Positions 1 through 7,441 of a DNA stretch of 33,886 nt are shown piece after piece. The notes below the pieces were generated by a model. That model was given only the letters and a program-made list of their open reading frames with translations. It ran no database searches and was not told the origin of the DNA. Position 1 is the first letter of the stretch; each line of letters starts with the position of its first letter. Source of the DNA: Candidatus Polarisedimenticola svalbardensis (GTDB lineage: Bacteria > Acidobacteriota > Polarisedimenticolia > Polarisedimenticolales > Polarisedimenticolaceae); contig JACXWD010000036.1 in the NCBI GenBank assembly GCA_014764515.1, positions 1-33,886 on the forward strand. Direction: 5' to 3'. A program made the translations under genes and the position numbers.

Positions 1-2
1 AC

Positions 3-449
3 CGCCTCCCTCGCCATGACGGCGCAAGCCGCGACGAAGCAAAAGAGTTGGGCACGGCCGTCCATGTCGCCCTGGAGAACTGGAACTCTGCGTCAGGCTC
101 ACCACACTCGAACAACCCGGACGCCCTGAAACTGCTTCAGGATTTCGAAACAGGTCCCCTCGGCAAACTGTTCCGGGAGATCGAAATCGTCGGCCGGGAA
201 GTTCCGATGCTGATGCAGGACGACGGTTTCGCATGGCGAGGCTCCATCGACCTGTTGTACCGGGACGGGGATGAGTTGGTGGTGGCAGACTTCAAGACCG
301 ATGCGGGGATCGAACCGGATGAGGCGAAGGAGCGTTACGGCGGCCAGCTGAAGCGCTACGCGGAAGCGGTGGCGAAGGCGACGGAGAAGCCGGTCCGCAC
401 CGAACTCTGGATGGTCCGCAGCGGCGAGATTATCCGGATTCCACAATGA
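3..449 (+). CDS. RecB/AddA-type PD-(D/E)XK nuclease, C-terminal fragment
   Basis: The gene enters from outside the window, and only its last 148 residues are visible, in the frame starting at base 3. The fragment has the order of motifs of the RecB-like nuclease domain at the C-terminus of UvrD-family helicase-nucleases (AddA, RecB and relatives): LGTAVHVALE early (the conserved His-containing motif), then GSIDLLYRDGDELVVADFKTD (read as the D...DxK metal and catalytic core), then YGGQLKRYAEAV (the QxxxY motif). These enzymes resect double-strand DNA ends during recombinational repair. The TTG at 48 is in frame but lies inside the domain, so it is not a credible start. The last 20 bases overlap the end of the convergent DNA glycosylase gene. 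A stand-alone Cas4/RecB-like nuclease is possible, but the motif spacing and extreme C-terminal position favour a helicase-nuclease. Confidence 0.75.
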   Translation, partial: RLPRHDGASRDEAKELGTAVHVALENWNSASGSPHSNNPDALKLLQDFETGPLGKLFREIEIVGREVPMLMQDDGFAWRGSIDLLYRDGDELVVADFKTDAGIEPDEAKERYGGQLKRYAEAVAKATEKPVRTELWMVRSGEIIRIPQ

Positions 450-969
450 ACCTTCGAGGCGCATCCACCCACTCTCCGGCGTAGTCGATACCGATTCTTG
501 GGGTGACCTCGACCTGGCTGTCCGTCACCGGCTTCCCCTCCTCGACCCACAACCCCGACGCCTTCCGCAACGGTTCTCCGTCCAGGGATCGATCGATCCG
601 GAACACCTTCGTCAATCTCCCCGGTCCCATGGCAGGCTGCTCCTCCCCTTCCAGTTCCACACCACGGAACAGGACAGCCGAGGGGTAGCCCTCCGTGCCG
701 GTTACCACGTTCATGCAGTGGTGCATACCGTAGATCAGGTAGATATAGGCGATACCGCCGGCCCGGAACATCGGTGCGTTCCGCCTGGTTCTTCCGAAAC
801 GGGCGTGGGACGCACCATCCTCAGGACCATCGTACGCCTCCACCTCGACAATCCTCCCTCTCCGGATCGTTCCGTCGTCCAAACGGCGACACAAAATCCG
901 GCCCAGAAGGTCCCGGGCCACCACCAGGCCATCTCGACGGAAGAACGACATCGGGAGAGATTTCATCAT
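430..969 (-). CDS. mpg: 3-methyladenine DNA glycosylase (AAG/Mpg family)
   Basis: The 179-residue protein excises alkylated purines such as 3-methyladenine in base-excision repair. It has the AAG family core: an early DLLGRILCRRL segment, RIVEVEAYDGPEDGASHARFG (containing the catalytic Glu and the SHA motif), RTRRNAPMF, and IYLIYGMHHCMNVV. The C-terminal half has GPGRLTKVF, typical of the family. The start is placed at the ATG pair at 964-969, because the family N-terminus begins just there. The reading frame stays open upstream to 1473, but that stretch is antisense to sfsA. Only 24 bases separate it from the divergent sfsA start, so promoters must overlap. Its 3' end overlaps the incoming nuclease gene by 20 bases. 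Confidence 0.9.
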   Translation of the reverse strand: MMKSLPMSFFRRDGLVVARDLLGRILCRRLDDGTIRRGRIVEVEAYDGPEDGASHARFGRTRRNAPMFRAGGIAYIYLIYGMHHCMNVVTGTEGYPSAVLFRGVELEGEEQPAMGPGRLTKVFRIDRSLDGEPLRKASGLWVEEGKPVTDSQVEVTPRIGIDYAGEWVDAPRRFIVESG

Positions 970-993
970 CGCTATCGTATATAAGAAGTTCCC

Positions 994-1701
994 ATGGCAA
1001 CACTCCCGCTCATCCCTGCAACCTTCGCCCGACGGCCGAACCGGTTCGTGGTGGAGGCGAAACTGAAATCCGGAAAGATCGTCCCGACCCACCTGGCCGA
1101 TCCAGGCCGGTTGCGGGAACTGCTGTTGCCCGGCGCCGAACTGCGCCTGCGGCCGGTGCCCGAGGACAACCCCCGGAAGACCCGCTACACCGTCGCCCTG
1201 GTCCGTTCCCAGGACCCGCCCAATCGTTGGGTGTCTGTGGACACTTCGCTGCCGAACCGGCTGGCCGGCGAGCTGCTGGATGGCAACGGCATAAGCGGTA
1301 TCCGACCGTGCACATCTCTCCGTCGGGAAGTGACCTGTGGGAAAAGCCGTTTCGATTTCCTTCTGGCACACGACGACGACACCGAAACGTGGGTTGAGGT
1401 CAAATCGGTCACCCTGGTGGAAGACGGCGTCGCCAGGTTCCCCGACGCCCCCACGGTGCGAGGCGCCCGCCATGTCCGGGAGCTAACCGAAATCGTCCGG
1501 AACGGTGGCCAGGCTGCCATGCTGTTCGTGGTGCAACGGGACGACGCGGACCATGTGGAGCCGAAGGTCGACACCGACCCGGATTTCGCCGAAGCGCTGA
1601 AGCAGGCGAAAACTGCAGGAGTAAGCCTTCATGCGGTGCGGTACCGGCTGAACGAAGATGGAACAGCCAGGTTCCGGGGGAAACTGCCGGTCCGTTGTTA
1701 A
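994..1701 (+). CDS. sfsA: SfsA family DNA-binding/nuclease-fold protein
   Basis: This 235-residue protein matches the SfsA (sugar fermentation stimulation) family in length and motif order. An N-terminal OB-like part contains PNRFVVEAKL and THLADPGRLRELLLPG. The C-terminal part has the PD-(D/E)XK-like core RFDFLL ... WVEVKSVTLVEDGVARFPDA, followed by RGARHVRELTEIV and AMLFVVQRDDAD. E. coli SfsA was found as a multicopy stimulator of maltose genes and binds DNA, but its physiological role is still unclear. The ATG at 994 gives the expected N-terminus, although no strong ribosome-binding site precedes it. It is divergent from the glycosylase and is followed after 41 bases by the prolidase gene, possibly in one transcript. 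Confidence 0.9.
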   Translation: MATLPLIPATFARRPNRFVVEAKLKSGKIVPTHLADPGRLRELLLPGAELRLRPVPEDNPRKTRYTVALVRSQDPPNRWVSVDTSLPNRLAGELLDGNGISGIRPCTSLRREVTCGKSRFDFLLAHDDDTETWVEVKSVTLVEDGVARFPDAPTVRGARHVRELTEIVRNGGQAAMLFVVQRDDADHVEPKVDTDPDFAEALKQAKTAGVSLHAVRYRLNEDGTARFRGKLPVRC

Positions 1702-1742
1702 CGATGTACAATCTCCGTCCCACAGAAACCTTGGAGATACCG

Positions 1743-3083
1743 ATGATCGACACCGACCTCTATCGTGACCATCTGGCGGTTCTGGACCGTCACCTGACCT
1801 ACAGCCTGGAGCGGGCGGCCGCCGCCGGCCTGAAACTGGACGGTGTCCTTTTTCATTCCGGGCGTCTCGAATATTTTCATGCCGACGACCAGATGGTCCC
1901 GTTCCGTCCCACCCCGCACTTCCTGCGCTGGGTGCCGGAGAACGGCCCGGAAAGCATGGTCCTGGCCCGGCCGGGGAGGAAGCCGCTGGTAGTCCGGGTG
2001 CGCCCGAAAGACTACTGGTACGACATGTCGGCGCCGGAACTGTCGTTCTGGGAAACGGCTGTGGACCTGAAAGAAGCGGTCAGTTTCGAGGACGGCCTCA
2101 AGGCGATAGGCGACCTCACGAACATCGCCTGGATCGGCGGTTGCAAAGCGGCTTCGGAAGCTGCCGGCGTGCCGGCCGACCTGTACGAGCCGGACAGGCT
2201 CATGGCGCCTATGGACTGGCACCGCGGGTACAAGTCCGAGTACGAGATCCAGCAGATCCGTCAGGCGGCGGTTCTTTCCGCCGCCGGTCACGAGGCGGCC
2301 AGGGCTACGTTCCTGGCCGGCGGGTCGGAACGGGAGATCCACTGGGCGTACCTGGAAGGGGCCGATCATCTGGAATTCCAGGTGCCGTACGAGACCATCG
2401 TCGCCCTGAACCCGAAAGGGGCGATCCTGCATTACCAGCACAAGCGGGGGAACGAGGCGGCACCCGGGAAGGCGCTGTTGATTGACGCCGGCGCCGCCAG
2501 CGACGGCTACGCCGCCGACATCACAAGGACCTGGTGCGCTCCCGACGCCGACCCGGTGTTCGTGGAGATGGTCCGGCAGGTGGATACCATCGAGCGCAAG
2601 CTGGTGGATATGGTCACCACAGGACGGCCGTACGGCGAGATCCACGCCGCCTCCCACAGGTTCATTGCCGAAATCCTGGCCGACGCCGGAATCGTGAAAG
2701 GCTCGGCCGACGAGGCTCTTGAGAAAGGGATCACACGGGCGTTCTATCCACACGGTGTTGGGCACCATCTCGGGCTGCAGGTCCATGACGTAGGCGGGCA
2801 CCAGGAAGGACCGGACGGCGGCAAGGTCGCTCCGCCGGAAGAGCACCCTGCGCTGCGGACCACCCGGCCCCTTCACAACGGCCACGTGGTCACCATCGAG
2901 CCGGGTATCTACTTCATCGACATGCTTCTCGAGCCGGTGCGCAACGGCGCCGACGCCGCACTGGTGGACTGGGCCGAGGTCGATCGCCTGTCCGACCATG
3001 GCGGCATCCGGATCGAAGACAACATCGTCTGCACGCCGGACGGTCCCCGGGACCTGACCCGGGACCTGATCGAAGGGCCCTAA
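1743..3083 (+). CDS. pepQ: Xaa-Pro dipeptidase (prolidase), M24 family
   Basis: The 446-residue cytoplasmic metallopeptidase should split dipeptides with a C-terminal proline. The N-terminal creatinase-like domain resembles E. coli PepQ: LDGVLFHSGRLEYFHADDQ, then HFLRWVPENGPES and PKDYWYDM. The C-terminal pita-bread domain has the M24 metal ligands: Asp in LLIDAGAASDGYAADITRTW (two Asp), His in YPHGVGHHLGLQVHDVGG, Glu in VVTIEPGIYF and Glu in GGIRIEDNIV. All five are present, so it should be active. The start at 1743 is chosen because GGAG sits eight bases upstream and the protein then aligns with PepQ; an in-frame TTG at 1695 would overlap sfsA. A secreted-protein gene follows after 26 bases. 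Confidence 0.9.
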   Translation: MIDTDLYRDHLAVLDRHLTYSLERAAAAGLKLDGVLFHSGRLEYFHADDQMVPFRPTPHFLRWVPENGPESMVLARPGRKPLVVRVRPKDYWYDMSAPELSFWETAVDLKEAVSFEDGLKAIGDLTNIAWIGGCKAASEAAGVPADLYEPDRLMAPMDWHRGYKSEYEIQQIRQAAVLSAAGHEAARATFLAGGSEREIHWAYLEGADHLEFQVPYETIVALNPKGAILHYQHKRGNEAAPGKALLIDAGAASDGYAADITRTWCAPDADPVFVEMVRQVDTIERKLVDMVTTGRPYGEIHAASHRFIAEILADAGIVKGSADEALEKGITRAFYPHGVGHHLGLQVHDVGGHQEGPDGGKVAPPEEHPALRTTRPLHNGHVVTIEPGIYFIDMLLEPVRNGADAALVDWAEVDRLSDHGGIRIEDNIVCTPDGPRDLTRDLIEGP

Positions 3084-3109
3084 TCACAGCGAGCTGAAAG
3101 GATCACACC

Positions 3110-3874
3110 GTGAAGAAACTACTGGTCACCACCCTGGCTCTGTTTGTCCTGTGTACACCGTTCGCCCTGGCCGAGCCGACGGAAGTCGTGGTCCGGGTCC
3201 TCAGCAAGGATGCAAAGTTCGTCGGCACCTCCATGGGAGGGGTTCGGATCAATCTCCGGAATGTGGAAACCGGTGAACTGCTGGCCACAGGGTTGACAGC
3301 CGGCTCCACCGGCGACACTTCGAAGATCATGAAGTCGGACCGCAAGCGGAACGTGCCGATCAGCACCGACGGTTCAGCTGCATTCTCCGCCACGCTGGAC
3401 ATCGACCGGCCGGTACTGGTGGAAGCCCGGGCGTTCGGGCCCCTGGGTCAGCGCCAGGCGGCCAATACCGTATCGTCCACCATGTGGGTGGTCCCGGGCC
3501 GTCCGGTGACCGGCGGCGACGGGTGGGTGCTGCAACTGGCGGGATTCTCCGTCGACGTTCTGGCCCCGCCCAGCCACATCAAGCTGACAGGTGCTCCACA
3601 GGACGTTGAAGTACGAGCCAACGTCACCATGATGTGCGGCTGCCCCATCGAACCGGAAGGGCTCTGGGACGCAAACCGTTTTGAGGTCGCCATCCTCCTG
3701 GAGCGCAACGGCAAACCGGCAGGCACCATCCCGATGGAGTACGCCGGCAGTACCAGCCAGTTCCGGGGAACGGTTGCCGTCACCGAACCGGGGGCTTACC
3801 AGGTGACGGTTTTTGCCCATGATCCCGGGAACGGGAACACAGGATTGGACCGGACCACGTTCGTCGTCAAATAA
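3110..3874 (+). CDS. Secreted beta-rich protein of unknown function
   Basis: The 254-residue product starts at a GTG with AAAGGA eight bases upstream. Residues 1-21 form a classical signal peptide (KK, hydrophobic core, ending ALA), so the mature protein is exported. No catalytic motif is recognised. The first half (about 25-120) reads like a transthyretin/carboxypeptidase-regulatory beta-sandwich (VRINLRNVETGELLATGLT). The second half (about 150-254) contains MMCGCPIEPEGLWDANRFEVAILLERN and ends GAYQVTVFAHDPGNGNTGLDRTTFVV, suggesting another immunoglobulin-like sandwich. The Cys-Gly-Cys may form a disulfide or bind a metal. It lies 26 bases after pepQ and could be co-transcribed. Function unknown. 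Confidence 0.7.
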   Translation: MKKLLVTTLALFVLCTPFALAEPTEVVVRVLSKDAKFVGTSMGGVRINLRNVETGELLATGLTAGSTGDTSKIMKSDRKRNVPISTDGSAAFSATLDIDRPVLVEARAFGPLGQRQAANTVSSTMWVVPGRPVTGGDGWVLQLAGFSVDVLAPPSHIKLTGAPQDVEVRANVTMMCGCPIEPEGLWDANRFEVAILLERNGKPAGTIPMEYAGSTSQFRGTVAVTEPGAYQVTVFAHDPGNGNTGLDRTTFVVK

Positions 3875-3924
3875 TGCAGGGTTGCGGATATGCAGCACCG
3901 GTTCTGCAGCCGGATATCGGTTCC

Positions 3925-3953
3925 TTGACCGGTTTCCGGGGGGGGCGTAAACT
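3925..3953 (+). promoter_or_regulatory. Candidate sigma-70-type promoter before the cohesin-like lipoprotein gene
   Basis: TTGACC at 3925-3930, a 17-base spacer and TAAACT at 3948-3953 match the -35/-10 pattern moderately (5/6 and 4/6). The predicted start near 3960 leaves a leader of about 97 bases. This is a pattern match only. Confidence 0.4.
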
Positions 3954-3959
3954 CCAGCG

Positions 3960-4056
3960 GCACGGACGGCTCAAGACCGGCCTTGGCCGGGACTATGTAA
4001 TCGCCAGTTAGTTTTAATAGTTTAAGCGGGCAACCGATACCAGCTTGGAGATTTCG
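3960..4056 (+). other. Structured 5' leader of the lipoprotein gene, possible cis-regulatory RNA
   Basis: The leader has a strong hairpin at about 3987-4000 (CCGGC, CUUG loop, GCCGG) and an AU-rich middle. It then has GCGGGCAACCGAUACC just before the ribosome-binding site. The order hairpin, GGGAC, AU-rich stretch, GGGCAACCGAU recalls c-di-GMP-I (GEMM) aptamers, which end GGGUUACCGAU. However, the conserved GCAAAGC block and GNRA loop are not visible. Treat it as an unassigned structured leader. Confidence 0.3.
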
Positions 4057-4683
4057 ATGATTCGCCATCAGCGGCCGGCCCTGATTCTGTTCACCGCCCT
4101 GATCCTGCCAGCAATGGTGATCTTCGGGTGCGGCGGGAGCAACAGCACGCCTACCAGCTCCCCGGCCTGTATGACGTTTGTCCCTGCCCAGGCGCCGGCA
4201 GCCGGATTTGTGGCTCCGGAAGTCGACGCCAGTTCTACATGCGACATCCTGGTGCTCAACATGATGGTTACCGACGTCAACGACCTGTTCGGCGGCGGCG
4301 CCCTGCTTTCGTTTCCCACCAACCTCATGACTTACACCGGCATCAGTTCGGCCGGGTCCACGCTGGCTCAAAACGGCGTCGCAGTAGAGGTGGCCGGTGA
4401 CCGGGCCTGTCCCGATGCCAGTGGCAACTGGTGCCGGCCCCTGGGCCAGTTTTTCGGAGAGGTCACCATCGGCATCAGCCGCTTCTCCGGAGTCGCGCCC
4501 GGTGTGAATGTAGGGGCTGCGCCGGAGCGCCTGCTGCGCCTGACCTTTACCAAGGGGACCGGAGAGGGCACCACGATCCTCAGCTTCCCGTCGGATACCA
4601 ACCTGTTCAACAGCAATATTCCGCCGAACAACATTATCCAGCCGGCACCGGTATGGATCGGCGGCACCGTAACCGTGAATTGA
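4057..4683 (+). CDS. Lipoprotein with a cohesin-like domain
   Basis: The 208-residue product begins with a signal sequence ending VIFGC, so Cys25 is the probable lipidation site, although Phe at -2 is unusual. It is followed by a polar Gly/Ser linker. Residues about 45-208 read like a type I cohesin fold: LVLNMMVTDVNDLFGGGALLSFP, then LMTYTGIS, FFGEVTIGISRFSG, and RLLRLTFTKGTGEGTTILSF. This is the usual cohesin order: interface strand, bulk-surface strand, then LxLTF followed by GxGxT. The ATG at 4057 has GGAG seven bases upstream; the in-frame TTG at 4045 lies on that site. The next gene, 50 bases on, encodes a dockerin-like C-terminus, which supports a cohesin role. The protein is probably an outer-membrane anchor for the partner. 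The assignment is by pattern, not alignment. Confidence 0.6.
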   Translation: MIRHQRPALILFTALILPAMVIFGCGGSNSTPTSSPACMTFVPAQAPAAGFVAPEVDASSTCDILVLNMMVTDVNDLFGGGALLSFPTNLMTYTGISSAGSTLAQNGVAVEVAGDRACPDASGNWCRPLGQFFGEVTIGISRFSGVAPGVNVGAAPERLLRLTFTKGTGEGTTILSFPSDTNLFNSNIPPNNIIQPAPVWIGGTVTVN

Positions 4684-4733
4684 CCCAAGTCCCGGAACGA
4701 CGATCCATGACACGTCAGGAGGAGAGACCCATC

Positions 4734-7385
4734 ATGAATCCGAAGCGCACAACATACTGCACCCTGCTCGCAGTGATCTTGTTGCTCTCGACGACCGCCT
4801 CGCTATCCTTCGAGGTTCCGTTCGAGGTGGCGAGCACTCTTCCCGAGACTCCCCTGGCACTGGGGGTTCGGATTGTAGATATCGACGGGGATGGGGACAA
4901 CGACATCGTCGCCATCGCCTACGATGAAGCGATCGGATCCCGAGACGCCCTGATGGTCAAGATGTTCGAGAGCAACGGTGCAACCCCGCCGAGTTACACG
5001 GTTCGGGCGGTATCGCCGGGCAACTTCAGCCTGACGCAAAGCGTATTCTGGCCCAAGGGGATCGAGGTCGCGGACATCAACGTCGATGGATCCCCCGATG
5101 TGATCTCCTGTTCCTGGGGCAAGGTATCGTGGCATGAAGCCAACGTCGTACCAGGCGCCATCACCACCTTCCTCAACCATGTGGTGTTCAGCGACAACGT
5201 CGGTATCGATGGAACCGATTTCCTCTCGGTAAGGGTCGCGGACATGAACGGTGACGGCCGCCTGGATCTGATCGCCGCCAACAACACGGCGGACGAGATC
5301 TGGGTGTTCATCAACGAGGAAGACGAGTCCGATCCCGAGGAAATCGTCTGGACCCAGATCGTCGCAGGCACCGGCGCCGGCGAACCGAACATGGTGGCTG
5401 CCGCCGACCTGAACATGGACGGCGCCGTCGACATCGTGGTCGCCGACACCGCAACCAACCGGCTGCTCTGGCTCGAGAACGACGGCGAGACCGCCCCGAC
5501 CTTCGCAGAAACCGAAATCGCCGCCGACGTCATGGGTATTCGCGCCGTTGACGTCATGGACCTGACTGCCGACGGCTACCCCGAGATCTTTTCCGCTTCA
5601 AGCGGCGACAACCGCGTAACCCTGTGGGGGAACGGCGGCGGCGCAGCTCCCGTGTTCACGCCCGCCGACCTGCCCCTGTCCATCGTTGCAGCTTCCATCG
5701 TCATCGTCAGCGATATCGACGGTGACGGCGACATGGATGTTGTGGCAGGCGGCAAGGAAGAAGCCGACCCGTTGATCAACGACCAGCTGACCTGGTTCGA
5801 CAACAACGGCACCATGCCCCTGTCATTCACCCCGTACACCATTTTCGGTTCCTGGCTCCCGATGCAGGGACTGGCAGCCGGCGACCTGGACGGTGACGGC
5901 GATATGGACATAGCCACCGCCAATGACGATGAAGACCTGGTCACCTGGTTCGAGAATCGCAAATGTTCCTCCGTCTTCCTGCTCAAGGACGTACCCTCCA
6001 CAGTGGCTTACGGCGCCAACGACGTGCATATTGCAGACCTGAACGGCGACGGGATCCCGGACGTGGTCTCCTCCGCGTTCTACAACGACCCGGACCCGGC
6101 GATTCCCCCCAGCCAGAGAAGAGACATCACCTGGTACATGAACGACGGCGAAGTCCTTCCTTATCTTGAAGAAGCCGCGACGCCGATCCAGGCCAACGCC
6201 CAGCGCGCCCAGTCGGTGTCCACAGGAGATTTCGACGGTGACGGCGATCTCGACGTGCTGGCCACATCGGAATCGGGCAACTGGATCCGCTGGTACGAAA
6301 ACAGCGGTTCCTCCAACCCGACCTTCGAAGCCCACACTGTAAGCGCCACCGCCTTCAGCGCCCGGGGCGCAGCTGCCGCCGATCTGGACGGCGACGGGGA
6401 TGTGGACGTCGTGGCCGCATCCAGCGCCGAGAACAAGGTCGCCTGGTACGAGAACAGCGGAGGACCGTCACCGGAGTTCACCGAACACCTGATTACCCGG
6501 GCGGCCCTGGGGGCCTGGTCGGTATTCGCAGGCGATCTGGACGGGGACGGCGACATCGACATAGCCTCCTCCTCCCTCAACGACGGCCAAACCGCCTGGT
6601 ACATGAACGACGGCGCCAACCCGCCGGTGTTCATTCCCCAGGTTATCGAGGATCTCCGCGACCTGTTCCGCACCAACGGGCCGCTCAGCATTTTCGGAGC
6701 CGACGCCGACGGCGACAACGACATGGACCTGTTCGTTGCCTCGGTTTACGATGACGGCATCGTCTGGTGGGAGAACACGCCCGCCCTTACACCAGGAGGG
6801 GCGACCATCGAATTCACGACCCTGAACGTCATCGCCATCGACCCGTTCTTCTGGATGGGGGAGGTCAACGCAGGCGGTGATATCACGGACGGATCCAACT
6901 CCGTATTCGTAACCGATGTGGACGGTGACGGTGACGTCGACGTCGTCAACGCTTCGGCCCTGAGCCACCTGGTCTCCTGGTGGGAAAACGATGGACTCCC
7001 CGAACCGACATTCCATGCCCACGTTGTCGACATCAATTTCGGCAGCCGCGCCGCCATCGCCCACGATATGAACGGAGACGGACTGGCGGAGATCGTTTCC
7101 GCCTCGGCGCTGGGCAACACCATCCAGATTTACCTGAACACCGTCGGGGATCTGTGCATCGACTTCGACGCCAGCCTGGACGGCACCATCGACTCCCAGG
7201 AGCTGTCCAGGATCGGCCGGGCATTCGGTCTCATCCGGGACGACGAAACGCCTGAGGATGTCTGGTGGAAGACCATCGACTACGACGACAACGGCGTGGT
7301 GGACGGTGTCGACCTGGCGATCCTGAGCAGCACAGGCGTCTGGGGCCGTTCGGTTCTGGACTGTTCCTACACCTGCGACGAGTAA
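4734..7385 (+). CDS. Secreted FG-GAP/VCBS repeat protein with C-terminal dockerin-like domain
   Basis: The 883-residue product has a signal peptide (NPKRTTYCTLLAVILLL...SLS). It contains 14 regularly spaced calcium motifs of the type DxDGDGDxDI/V, from DIDGDGDNDIVA to DMNGDGLAEIVS. Many are followed by a W-(F/Y)-E/D-N turn, as in WFENR and WYENSGG. Fourteen repeats fit two seven-bladed FG-GAP propellers. The last 80 residues hold two dockerin F-hand-like loops, DASLDGTIDSQELSRIGRAFG (read as one loop plus helix) and DYDDNGVVDGVDLAIL. The start at 4734 has AGGAGGAG upstream at 4717-4724; the ATG at 4707 is in frame but precedes that site. It lies 50 bases after the cohesin-like lipoprotein gene and is closed by a terminator. 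The likely role is a surface or extracellular scaffold that binds calcium; the ligand is unknown. Confidence 0.8.
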   Translation: MNPKRTTYCTLLAVILLLSTTASLSFEVPFEVASTLPETPLALGVRIVDIDGDGDNDIVAIAYDEAIGSRDALMVKMFESNGATPPSYTVRAVSPGNFSLTQSVFWPKGIEVADINVDGSPDVISCSWGKVSWHEANVVPGAITTFLNHVVFSDNVGIDGTDFLSVRVADMNGDGRLDLIAANNTADEIWVFINEEDESDPEEIVWTQIVAGTGAGEPNMVAAADLNMDGAVDIVVADTATNRLLWLENDGETAPTFAETEIAADVMGIRAVDVMDLTADGYPEIFSASSGDNRVTLWGNGGGAAPVFTPADLPLSIVAASIVIVSDIDGDGDMDVVAGGKEEADPLINDQLTWFDNNGTMPLSFTPYTIFGSWLPMQGLAAGDLDGDGDMDIATANDDEDLVTWFENRKCSSVFLLKDVPSTVAYGANDVHIADLNGDGIPDVVSSAFYNDPDPAIPPSQRRDITWYMNDGEVLPYLEEAATPIQANAQRAQSVSTGDFDGDGDLDVLATSESGNWIRWYENSGSSNPTFEAHTVSATAFSARGAAAADLDGDGDVDVVAASSAENKVAWYENSGGPSPEFTEHLITRAALGAWSVFAGDLDGDGDIDIASSSLNDGQTAWYMNDGANPPVFIPQVIEDLRDLFRTNGPLSIFGADADGDNDMDLFVASVYDDGIVWWENTPALTPGGATIEFTTLNVIAIDPFFWMGEVNAGGDITDGSNSVFVTDVDGDGDVDVVNASALSHLVSWWENDGLPEPTFHAHVVDINFGSRAAIAHDMNGDGLAEIVSASALGNTIQIYLNTVGDLCIDFDASLDGTIDSQELSRIGRAFGLIRDDETPEDVWWKTIDYDDNGVVDGVDLAILSSTGVWGRSVLDCSYTCDE

Positions 7386-7408
7386 ACGAACCAACGAGTC
7401 AACGACAA

Positions 7409-7441
7409 CCCCCGGTGGCCTGACGGCTGCCGGGGGTTTTT
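7409..7441 (+). terminator. Rho-independent terminator after the FG-GAP/dockerin gene
   Basis: CCCCCGG at 7409-7415 pairs with CCGGGGG at 7430-7436 and is followed by TTTTT. It lies 24 bases after the stop codon. The last T is also the first base of the convergent aminotransferase stop triplet, so the two genes meet here. Confidence 0.85.

Noticed and set aside
970-1473. N-terminal extension of the DNA glycosylase frame to 347 residues
   Set aside because: It is antisense to sfsA, and the family N-terminus begins at 969.
3960-4056. Firm call of a c-di-GMP-I riboswitch
   Set aside because: The order of elements is similar, but the conserved GCAAAGC block and GNRA tetraloop are not found.
4734-7385. 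Tandem DNA repeats in the FG-GAP gene as a mobile or CRISPR-like array
   Set aside because: The repetition is at protein level with calcium loops, without constant repeat DNA or spacers.
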